This document shows, one piece after another, positions 56,673 to 64,000 of a DNA stretch of 64,000 bases (position 1 is its first letter; each line of letters starts with the position of its first letter). The position numbers and the translations under genes were made by a program. The stretch comes from Basilea psittacipulmonis DSM 24701. Lineage in GTDB: Bacteria; Pseudomonadota; Gammaproteobacteria; Burkholderiales; Burkholderiaceae_B. The stretch covers positions 744,001 to 808,000 of the forward strand of contig NZ_CP009238.1 of the NCBI RefSeq assembly GCF_000743945.1, written 5' to 3'. The notes beneath the pieces are model-generated. The model saw only the letters and a list, made by a program, of their open reading frames with translations. It did not search any database and was not told the DNA's origin.

Positions 56673-56794
56673 AAGTTTCTCCTTTAAGATGTTTAAGAAA
56701 ATAGGAAAGGACTTCCTAGGTTTATTGTATAGCCATCATGAGCGTAAGTGAATTTTTTTGTGATAATTTTCAATGAAATTTTTTATGTATAAAA

Positions 56795-57209
56795 GAACCA
56801 CCGTCACCCGCACCTCGATCCTAGCAAAATATAGGAACCACTATCACCCGCAACCCAGTCAGAGGGGAGGCAGGCTCTGATAATGCTTAGCGAGGTACAG
56901 GAATCTCAAAACACCGAGCTGAATAGCAAACACCACCATATGCAACCCGATCCTAGAAAAGTACAGCAAACACTATCACCCGCAACTGAGTCAGAGGGGA
57001 GGCAGGCTCTGATAATGCTTAGCAAGGTATAGGAATCTCAAACATCGAGCTGAACAGGAATCACCGCCACACGCACCCCAATCCTAGCAAGGTATAGGAA
57101 TCATCATCACATGCACCCCAGTCAGAGGGGAGGCAAGCTCTGATAATGCTTAGCGAGGTATGGGAATCTCAAAACGCCGAGCTGAACAGGAACCACCGCC
57201 ATATATAGG
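56795..57209. repeat. About three tandem copies of a 132-bp repeat
   Basis: In the 578-base gap between the dehydrogenase start and the glnE end, a unit of about 132 bp recurs roughly three times; the marker GTCAGAGGGGAGGCA appears at about 56858, 56990 and 57121. Each unit contains CTCTGATAATGCTTAGC and two related sub-blocks with a TAGC-AGGTATAGGAA pattern, so the unit itself seems built from an older duplication. A small hairpin CAGAG/CTCTG recurs in each unit. No reading frame is conserved between units. The flanks (56673-56794 and 57210-57250) hold nothing else recognised. Confidence 0.88.
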
Positions 57210-57250
57210 CGTTCTTCTATCTGCCCAGCTCGTGATACGGTCAAAATAGT

Positions 57251-59974
57251 TTATCTAGGCTGTTTAAAAACGGCTTCCCACAGTTGGCAAACCTTTTCTC
57301 GTTCTGTTTGCACATCCTCTACTGGTACGCGTCCTAACCCTTGGCTTTGAAGCCGACACTTGTGTTGTGTTGCTCGATACGTACGATAAATATTGGCACA
57401 TTCTAGCCCTAATGCTTGAGGGATAAATCCATAGTTGGCACACATTTTTAACAAAGCAATGTTGCCGAGATTTTTCATGAGATCAGGGTATTGATGAGCG
57501 TAAGACAAAATGAGGTATTGAACCATAAATTCAATATCGACCATGCCGCCTTTATCGTATTTTAAGTCGAACAAAGGCGTGGGATTTTTATGACCATCAC
57601 TAATTTTTTGACGCATTTCTACGATTTCTTTTTTCAGTGTTTGAGGATCTCTAACTTGACTAAGAATTTCTTTTCGAAAATCCTCAAAAGCCTCTCCTAA
57701 GGCGGTTTCCCCCGCGACAAAACGTGCTCGACTTAATGCTTGATGTTCCCATAACCAAGCATGATTGAGCTGATAATTTTTAAATGCATCGAGTGAGATG
57801 GTTAATAAGCCTGCATCTCCATCAGGTCTTAGTCGCAGGTCAATATCGTAAAGTCGTCCAGAGGGGGTCATAGTAGTAAACCAAGTGGTTAAACGTCTGG
57901 CCAATAAAGTGTATTGTTCCAATGCTTCGGGACGTTTATCATCGTAGATCATCACAATATCTAGGTCTGATTCATATCCTAATTCTTTGCCACCTAAGCG
58001 ACCGTAAGCAATAATCGCAAAGTTCGCGTTTTCAGGGGCTTGAGGGAATTTTGTTTCTCTTAAATCTTTCCAAACGCAGTTCAGGGCAGATGCCAAGAAC
58101 ATATCAGCAGTAGCCGATAATAAATCAGCGATTGTTTCCACCTGAATTTTGCCACCGAGGTCTTGAGCCAAGATTTGAAAACGAATTTGCTTTTGCATAT
58201 CTCGCATAATGTTCATTTGTTGTTCAATATCTGAACGACCATCGGGTAATACCGCATCTTTTAAATGTTGGGAAAGTTGTTGTTTTAAACTATTAAAATC
58301 AATTTCTTGCATCAGCTGTGACCAATCAATCACAGAGTCAAGCAATAATGGGTTTTGGATAAGAAACTGTGCAGCCCAAGGACTGGCAGCTATCATGTTT
58401 GCAATACGTGTGATGGTAGCAGGGTATTCAACAAATAATGATAAGTACACGCTTCTTTGTGCAATATGTTCTAACAAGTCTAAAAAAAGCAAACAGGCTT
58501 GCTTGGGTTCGGCGGTCAGTTTACTTTCTTGAATAATACGAGGCAAAATCTGCATCACCTTATTACGACTGGTTTCTGAAAGCCGTCTGATTTTTGAACC
58601 CTCTAAAAATAATTTAATTCTTTGGCTAATTTCTTGAGTTTGACTGGCTTCAAAAGAAGATTGAATCAAAGCTTCAAGTTGATGATCTTCTGCATTATCT
58701 TCCTGATCGGTATGGAAAACACGATGAAACCGTTGATTCACAAAACTGCGGTGAGCATTTAATGTTTGTTTAAAGACCTCTAAGCTAGGAAAACCAAGTG
58801 TTTCGGCTAATAGCGTTAAGGTGTCTGTATCATGAGGTAGTAAGTGTGTTTGGGCATCTTGTCGATATTGAATAAAATGTTCCAATCGTCTTAAAAAAAG
58901 ATAAGCTTCTTTTAATGAATGGGCATCCTGTGGCTCAATGATCCCGTATTCACATTCCTTATCTAAAGCGGTTAAGAGATTCGATACGCGTAAATCAGGG
59001 ATTCGGCCACCGCGAATGAGTTGTTGAACCTGTACGATAAATTCTACTTCACGAATACCACCATCGCCCAGTTTGATGTTGTCATCGTTTTCGACAAAAT
59101 TTCGTTTATTCACTTTCTTGGACCAATCTTCTCGAATCATATCGTGTAGTTGACGAAGTGATGACAGTGTATTGAAATCAAGATATTTTCGATAAACAAA
59201 AGGGCGGCGAATGCTTTCTAAATAGTTAAGGTCTTCACTTTGATCCACTCCCAAAGGAATAACTCTGGCTTTAAGCCAAGCATAACGCTCCCACTCTCTG
59301 CCTTGTAAAATAAGGTAGTTTTCCAAAGCTTCCAAACTCCACGCTAATGGCCCAGAATCGCCGTCAGGACGTAATCGCAAATCTGTTCTAAATACAAATC
59401 CTTGGGCCGTTTGTTCGGAAAGAATGGGCATCATACGTTGTGTCAATCTTGAGAAAAACTCATGATAACTAATGGGTCGTCGGCCCGTTGTTTCGCCCTC
59501 ATCAGCGTAAAGTGTGATGAGATCAATATCAGAAGAGACGTTAAGTTCTTGTCCACCTAGTTTACCCATTCCTAAAATAATTAAATTCATCGGTGAACCA
59601 TTAGCATGCACGGGCGTGCCATGTACCTCACATAGCGATTGATAAACATCATGGTAAGCAATTTTTATGGCGAAATCGGCCAATGCAGACATGGCTTGAG
59701 TGACTTCTTCAAAAGAAGCCTGTTGGGCAATATCTCTCAAAATCAAAGCACTAAATACTCGTTGACGAAGTAATCTAAGCGTGATTTTATGTTGTTCGAT
59801 GGGATCGTCTGAGCGGTAAGTGGCGTTTTCTTCATCAAACCACTGTTGAATCGTTAGGGATGTTATGCTGTTTTGGGCATCTTGAATGATTTGTTCTTGA
59901 AGATGTGGATTAAATTGAACGCGATGATGTAGGTATTGAGACCATTTTAAGGCTGTATCAAAAGCATTATCCAT
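57251..59974 (-). CDS. glnE: Bifunctional glutamine synthetase adenylyltransferase/deadenylyltransferase
   Basis: GlnE attaches and removes AMP on glutamine synthetase in response to PII and glutamine. The 907-residue protein has two nucleotidyltransferase domains: GMGKLGGQELNVSSDIDLI (deadenylylation half, about residues 132-150) and AYGRLGGKELGYESDLDIV (adenylylation half, about 650-668), each followed by DLRLRPDGD and a helical GlnD/PII-linker domain. Slightly shorter than the E. coli protein (946). It is divergent from yhdP, as in many betaproteobacteria. Confidence 0.96.
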   Translation of the reverse strand: MDNAFDTALKWSQYLHHRVQFNPHLQEQIIQDAQNSITSLTIQQWFDEENATYRSDDPIEQHKITLRLLRQRVFSALILRDIAQQASFEEVTQAMSALADFAIKIAYHDVYQSLCEVHGTPVHANGSPMNLIILGMGKLGGQELNVSSDIDLITLYADEGETTGRRPISYHEFFSRLTQRMMPILSEQTAQGFVFRTDLRLRPDGDSGPLAWSLEALENYLILQGREWERYAWLKARVIPLGVDQSEDLNYLESIRRPFVYRKYLDFNTLSSLRQLHDMIREDWSKKVNKRNFVENDDNIKLGDGGIREVEFIVQVQQLIRGGRIPDLRVSNLLTALDKECEYGIIEPQDAHSLKEAYLFLRRLEHFIQYRQDAQTHLLPHDTDTLTLLAETLGFPSLEVFKQTLNAHRSFVNQRFHRVFHTDQEDNAEDHQLEALIQSSFEASQTQEISQRIKLFLEGSKIRRLSETSRNKVMQILPRIIQESKLTAEPKQACLLFLDLLEHIAQRSVYLSLFVEYPATITRIANMIAASPWAAQFLIQNPLLLDSVIDWSQLMQEIDFNSLKQQLSQHLKDAVLPDGRSDIEQQMNIMRDMQKQIRFQILAQDLGGKIQVETIADLLSATADMFLASALNCVWKDLRETKFPQAPENANFAIIAYGRLGGKELGYESDLDIVMIYDDKRPEALEQYTLLARRLTTWFTTMTPSGRLYDIDLRLRPDGDAGLLTISLDAFKNYQLNHAWLWEHQALSRARFVAGETALGEAFEDFRKEILSQVRDPQTLKKEIVEMRQKISDGHKNPTPLFDLKYDKGGMVDIEFMVQYLILSYAHQYPDLMKNLGNIALLKMCANYGFIPQALGLECANIYRTYRATQHKCRLQSQGLGRVPVEDVQTEREKVCQLWEAVFKQPR

Positions 59975-60043
59975 AACAAATTCTCCTAGATGAGACGAAT
60001 TAAATAATCATATAATAAGGTAACTATTCTGTGAGGATTTTTT

Positions 60044-63010
60044 GTGTTTCTTCGTAAAGTCGTTCAAGTTTTTTTATTGTCAATACTTACTGTGATGACG
60101 CTTAGCATCAGTGGTTGGCTGATTTTCTGTTATTGGGTATTGCCTAGAATTGACGCTTGGCGACCTTTGGTGGCCGAAATCGTTGAAAAAGAATTTCAGC
60201 TTCCATTGCAGTTTGACAAATTAAATTGTCATTTTGACGGGATGAAGCCGATGTGCCAGCTTTCCCATATTTATTTGTCAGACGATAATGATTTGGGCGT
60301 TAAAGACTTATCGATTGATTCCATTACTATTGGTGTGAAATGGTGGCAGTTTTGGAAACCTACCCAAGATGTGATTAGTGATGCCATTATCAAAGGACTC
60401 AGTTTTACTTGGGAAAATCCTCAACATGCTCCATTAAGTTTTTTACATATTCAAAATGGACAATTGCAGTACCGCCACGTGAGTCATTCTTTTGTGATTG
60501 AAGTCAATGATCTTGCTTTGCGTTCTTCTTTATTACTCAAGCCAGAACTTGATCTCCATTCTCTTAATGCTTATGGTACTTGGAATAATGGGGTATTGAA
60601 TATTGGACATGCGGCGATTAAAGATGAAAAAGTCGATATTCAGTTCAAAGGTATTTGGCGAGAAGATAGCCTAGCACCCGCTGGCATCGTGAATATTAGC
60701 GGTAAATTGAATTACGTTAGTTTGCCACAGCTGTACACATTATTACCATCTACTTTGAATCATCATGCTTCTTCATGGTTGCAACATGCTTTTAAAACAG
60801 GCAGTGTTGAAAATGCAAACTTCGTTCTAACGGGCGATTTGGATTATTTTCCTTTTGGACGATACCAAGATAAAGGTTACTTTGAAGTAAAAGGCATTTA
60901 TAACGATTTATTATTGGACTTTCATCAGGTCTCAACAGGACATAAAGCTTGGTATCCCATCTCAAGTAAGCAAGGTTATATTTATTTTATTCGTGATGAA
61001 ATTCAAACAGGCATGGACAGAGGCAGTTTGTATGATCCCGAATTGCCTATTGATTTAACACGTGTGAAAGCCACGATTACAGGATTAGAAAGTGGCACAA
61101 GGATACATATTTCATCTCAAGCGGAAAGCGATGTAAAGAATTGGTTGAAATTTATTAATCAAACGCCGATCGCAAACTACAGTCATGACTTTTTAAAAGA
61201 AGCCAGTGGACAAGGAAAATGGCGTGGTCAGATTAATTTAAACATTCCTGCGGTGGAAGTGGACAATACCCAAGTGTCAGGATGGTTAAATTTAAATCAA
61301 TCTACTTTGCAGATTGGTCCTGATTGGCCCGTTTTGTCGGATTTAGAGGGGAATCTTCATTTTACGCAAGAAGATTTAAACTTTCAGCAAGTAAAAGGTT
61401 CTTTTTATGGCAGTCCTGTGACGATTGATGGACAATTAATCAGCGATGAACTCAAGATTAATAGCCAGTTGTCGGCCCAATCTTTGTTGACTTATACCCA
61501 GTTTCCTGCAATGAAACGTTTGCAAGGTAGCACAAAGATGAATGCACGGTTTAAGTTGTTGCCAAAAGGGTTTAAGTTATCGGTAAATAGTGATTTGCAG
61601 GGGCTATCGTATCGTTTTCCTAGTAGTCTGACAAAAACAGCCAAAGATGCTTATCCCTTAAATCTGACGTGGTCACCTTTTTCAGAACATAGTAGTTTGC
61701 TGGAGTTGAATCTGGGTGAACGTTATTGGCTGGCTTTGGAACATGATTTTAATGATGATAAAAAGCCTTATTTTTACCGTGGTATTTTAGTGGCCAACCA
61801 AAAAGAAAAACCTTCATTACAACATGATGGTTGGGTTATTTCAGGGTCTTTGCCTCAGGTCAATGTACAAGAATGGTTGGCCTTGCTTGATGAGTTCCAA
61901 TCATCAAATCCAAGCAAAAAATCTCGAGCCGTCTTGCCCAGTTTATATCGCATTGATTTAAAAACAGACGATTTGGTTTATTTGAATAACCATTTTGGGC
62001 CACAAATAGCGAGCATGCAACGGCTAGAAAAAGCTTGGCAGTTTAATTTGTCAGGAAAAGATAATAGTGGACAATTTGTTTTAACGGACGAGGGGGAATT
62101 AATAGGTGGGATGGAAAAATTAACCATTCGTTATCAAGCCGATGCGTCCAATGCCCAGAAAACATCGCGATTAACCCTAAAAGATTTACCTGCGATTGAG
62201 TTCAATATTCAACATCTTTTCTATCAAGAAAAAGATTGGGGTAAGGTGTCGATTTTGGCACAACGCCTTGAAGATGAGTGGCATTTATTTGATGGTACAT
62301 TAACCGCAGCAGATGCTCAGTTGAATCTCAATGCTCAAGTGGCTCAAGAGAATCAGGCTTTGAAATTAAAGATGAACTATGATTTTCACTTTGATAAATT
62401 AAGTGATTACGAATCGTTATTTCATGAAGATAAAAAACAGTTAGAGGGTGGAAAAGGCTCTTTAACAGGACAGTTGGAAATGCCTGACTTAAATCATTTA
62501 GATTTCGCTACGGTGAATACTCAGTTTGAGTTAAAGGTATCACAAGGTCGTTTTGTGGAAGTAGATAATTCGGCTTTGAAATTTTTAAGTCTTTTGTCGA
62601 TTCAATCACTGGGAAATATTAAAGATATTGGATCGTCGATTAGTGCCGTATCAGGGGGTATGCCATTTTCTTTTCTGAATCTAAAAGGTCGTATTCATCA
62701 AGATAAGATGATGGTGGATGATTTAAATGTGGATAGTCAAACACTGAAAATCTTTGTAAAAGGGATAACGGATTTATCCAGTAAGGCCTTAGATTTTAGA
62801 GTAGTGGTTGTGCCAAAGTTTGATTTAAGTGGGGCCGCCGTGCTAACGGGCGTGTTAGTTAATCCACTTGTGGGAGCGGGGGCCTTTTTGTCCCAGTGGT
62901 TGCTACAAGAACCCTTGGCAAAGAGTTTAACGAAATATTATGAAGTCAAAGGAAATTGGCAAACTCCTGATATACAGGAAAGCAAGAATTTTGATGCCAG
63001 TAGCTTTTAA
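60044..63010 (+). CDS. yhdP: YhdP-family AsmA-like phospholipid transport protein
   Basis: YhdP is one of the AsmA-like inner-membrane-anchored proteins that help move phospholipids to the outer membrane. The 988-residue product has one N-terminal helix (VVQVFLLSILTVMTLSISGWL), then a very long beta-rich periplasmic region, and the conserved C-terminal part (SLLSIQSLGNIKDIGSSISA, then VLTGVLVNPLVGAGAFLSQW). It is about 270 residues shorter than E. coli YhdP (1266), with the loss in the middle. Starts with GTG behind GAGG. Adjacent to glnE, its usual neighbour. Confidence 0.87.
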   Translation: MFLRKVVQVFLLSILTVMTLSISGWLIFCYWVLPRIDAWRPLVAEIVEKEFQLPLQFDKLNCHFDGMKPMCQLSHIYLSDDNDLGVKDLSIDSITIGVKWWQFWKPTQDVISDAIIKGLSFTWENPQHAPLSFLHIQNGQLQYRHVSHSFVIEVNDLALRSSLLLKPELDLHSLNAYGTWNNGVLNIGHAAIKDEKVDIQFKGIWREDSLAPAGIVNISGKLNYVSLPQLYTLLPSTLNHHASSWLQHAFKTGSVENANFVLTGDLDYFPFGRYQDKGYFEVKGIYNDLLLDFHQVSTGHKAWYPISSKQGYIYFIRDEIQTGMDRGSLYDPELPIDLTRVKATITGLESGTRIHISSQAESDVKNWLKFINQTPIANYSHDFLKEASGQGKWRGQINLNIPAVEVDNTQVSGWLNLNQSTLQIGPDWPVLSDLEGNLHFTQEDLNFQQVKGSFYGSPVTIDGQLISDELKINSQLSAQSLLTYTQFPAMKRLQGSTKMNARFKLLPKGFKLSVNSDLQGLSYRFPSSLTKTAKDAYPLNLTWSPFSEHSSLLELNLGERYWLALEHDFNDDKKPYFYRGILVANQKEKPSLQHDGWVISGSLPQVNVQEWLALLDEFQSSNPSKKSRAVLPSLYRIDLKTDDLVYLNNHFGPQIASMQRLEKAWQFNLSGKDNSGQFVLTDEGELIGGMEKLTIRYQADASNAQKTSRLTLKDLPAIEFNIQHLFYQEKDWGKVSILAQRLEDEWHLFDGTLTAADAQLNLNAQVAQENQALKLKMNYDFHFDKLSDYESLFHEDKKQLEGGKGSLTGQLEMPDLNHLDFATVNTQFELKVSQGRFVEVDNSALKFLSLLSIQSLGNIKDIGSSISAVSGGMPFSFLNLKGRIHQDKMMVDDLNVDSQTLKIFVKGITDLSSKALDFRVVVVPKFDLSGAAVLTGVLVNPLVGAGAFLSQWLLQEPLAKSLTKYYEVKGNWQTPDIQESKNFDASSF

Positions 63011-63062
63011 AAGACGGTAATCATGTTATGATAGTTGAGTTTTTAATAACAGGGAGATCGTG

Positions 63063-63479
63063 ATGAGCGATGAACAAAATACAGTTAACCAAGTAGAAGA
63101 ACGTCAAACAGTGTTCTCTAATGGTGGTTTTGTAATTGCACTAATGGTGGTCGCATTGATGGTATTGATTGTGACATGGTGCGTGAGCTTTACTGCGATG
63201 TTTTTTGGTGCGATGGGTGCCTTATTGTCCATGGTAACAAAAGCCTTTGTTTCAACGACTGAACCAGGGTTTAAACCAGTTTGCTCGTGTGCTAAAACCG
63301 TTCCATTCGATGAAAGAATGGCGTATCTGCTCGTGCGTGCAGGACTAGGTATGATTTTTGGTACAGCAGGTTATGTATTGGCGTTTACGACTTTATTAGG
63401 TGCTGTATCGGGTTCGGTGGTCATTGTGATGGCCCTTGCATTTGGCTTTGTCTTTGATAGAATTTTTTTCAAAGCTTAA
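63063..63479 (+). CDS. Small membrane protein of unknown function
   Basis: The 138-residue protein has an acidic, hydrophilic N-terminus and three predicted membrane helices (about residues 24-60, probably one long or two short; 88-110; 113-133). A Cys pair in KPVCSCAKTV lies in the loop between helices. I do not recognise a family. AGGGAG six bases before ATG 63063 supports that start over the adjoining GTG 63060. It follows yhdP by 52 bases and is closed by a terminator before tig. Confidence 0.6.
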   Translation: MSDEQNTVNQVEERQTVFSNGGFVIALMVVALMVLIVTWCVSFTAMFFGAMGALLSMVTKAFVSTTEPGFKPVCSCAKTVPFDERMAYLLVRAGLGMIFGTAGYVLAFTTLLGAVSGSVVIVMALAFGFVFDRIFFKA

Positions 63480-63488
63480 ACGATTAAT

Positions 63489-63530
63489 AACCATCTATTT
63501 TTTTGATAAAATGGATGGTTTGTCTTTTTT
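63489..63530 (+). terminator. Rho-independent terminator before tig
   Basis: AACCATCTATTTT pairs with AAAATGGATGGTT (one G-T pair), followed by TGTCTTTTTT. Confidence 0.8.
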
Positions 63531-63559
63531 ATTGTTTTATTATTTATAAGGTTTAATAA

Positions 63560-64000
63560 ATGTCGATGGTTGAAACTCTAAATGGTCTAGAGCGTCAAGT
63601 AAAATTCAGCTTGACAGTCGGTGATGTAGAGAAAGAAGTACAAAAAGAACTTAAACGTGTTCAGCGTACTGCAAAGATTCAAGGCTTTCGCCCAGGTCAT
63701 GCACCACTAAGTATTCTTGAGAAAAGTCATGGCCCTAGCATTCGTTATGATGTCATTAATCACATGGCTGGTCAGAAAATGAACGAGATTGCTGTGGCAG
63801 AAAAATTGAATATCGCAGGTGTTCCATCTTTAGAAATGGACGAAGCAGAAGAAGGGAAAATCAATCTTATTGCAAAATTTGAAGTGTTCCCAGAAGTGGC
63901 ACTACCTGATTTTTCTGCAATTGAACTAAAACGTTTTGTATGTGATGTGACTGATGAAGATGTCACTCGTACGATTGACGTGATTCGCTTACAACGTGCT
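63560..64000 (+). CDS. tig: Trigger factor, 3' end outside window
   Basis: Trigger factor is the ribosome-bound folding chaperone with prolyl isomerase activity. The visible 147 codons read SMVETLNGLERQVKFSLTVG, VQRTAKIQGFRPGHAPLSIL containing the ribosome-docking GFRPGHAP (a GFRxGxxP variant), and INLIAKFEVFPEVALPDFS: the complete N-terminal ribosome-binding domain and the linker toward the PPIase domain. ATG 63560 or ATG 63566 could start; the first is used. The frame runs off the window end. Confidence 0.95.
   Translation, partial: MSMVETLNGLERQVKFSLTVGDVEKEVQKELKRVQRTAKIQGFRPGHAPLSILEKSHGPSIRYDVINHMAGQKMNEIAVAEKLNIAGVPSLEMDEAEEGKINLIAKFEVFPEVALPDFSAIELKRFVCDVTDEDVTRTIDVIRLQRA

Overview
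The window looks like chromosome from an AT-rich betaproteobacterium, most likely of the Burkholderiales/Alcaligenaceae type (Pelistega, Taylorella or Oligella-like). This is inferred from gene order and protein family variants, not from a search. Diagnostic blocks are TPR-lolB-ispE-tRNA-Gln-prs-rplY-pth-ychF, rsmD-coaD near a YfhL-type ferredoxin, ribBX-ribH-nusB-thiL-pgpA-pncC, ribF-ileS-lspA and glnE-yhdP. Most of the sequence is densely packed housekeeping DNA with short or overlapping gene junctions. No transposase, integrase, phage gene, rRNA or CRISPR array was seen.

Layout. 1-7.5 kb: outer-membrane lipoprotein sorting (lolB), isoprenoid synthesis (ispE), tRNA-Gln, PRPP synthesis (prs), ribosomal protein L25, peptidyl-tRNA hydrolase, a CPBP membrane protease and YchF. 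7.5-10.9 kb: a four-gene MCE/Mla-type lipid transporter (STAS-permease fusion, ATPase, MCE protein, auxiliary lipoprotein). 10.9-12 kb: a decayed patch, with a frameshifted dtd and a MOSC N-terminal fragment running into a convergent ferredoxin. 12-16.5 kb: a Sel1-repeat protein with an unusual structured leader, coaD, rsmD, ftsY and a MarR regulator. 16.5-20.6 kb: riboflavin, NusB, thiamine phosphate and phospholipid genes. 20.8-24.9 kb: a YbdG-like MscS channel and an orphan HelD-like helicase framed by a partial duplication upstream and an 88-bp tandem repeat downstream. 24.7-29.3 kb, minus strand: ribF-ileS-lspA plus an overlooked 40-residue lipoprotein. 29.3-38 kb: purN, an RsmB-family methyltransferase, uvrD, tRNA-Val, ung, etfBA and sdaA. 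38-46 kb: thiC under a TPP riboswitch, trhP (yegQ), ahpC-ahpF and a PepSY membrane protein. 46-51.3 kb: a trimeric autotransporter adhesin and macAB. 51.6-64 kb: rsmE, tkt, gapA, a zinc alcohol dehydrogenase, a 132-bp tandem repeat, glnE, yhdP, a small membrane protein and the start of tig.

The most interesting locus is the adhesin at 46.7-48.1 kb. A run of ten C residues lies inside its signal-peptide codons, so gain or loss of one C would switch it off. The gene is also bracketed by two ~165-bp direct repeats, each carrying the 3' end of the adhesin, a terminator and the 3' end of macB. The left copy is therefore the scar of a duplicated adhesin-macB junction, and recombination between the copies would delete the adhesin. 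Slippage switching and cassette deletion or amplification could thus act on one surface protein.

Other signals: a 4-bp contraction that breaks dtd exactly at its active-site motif; two leader hairpins presenting the same 9-nt loop sequence upstream of the Sel1 gene; LspA with a Cys/His-rich N-terminal extension, translationally coupled to a tiny lipoprotein; and two families of intergenic tandem repeats (88 bp and about 132 bp).
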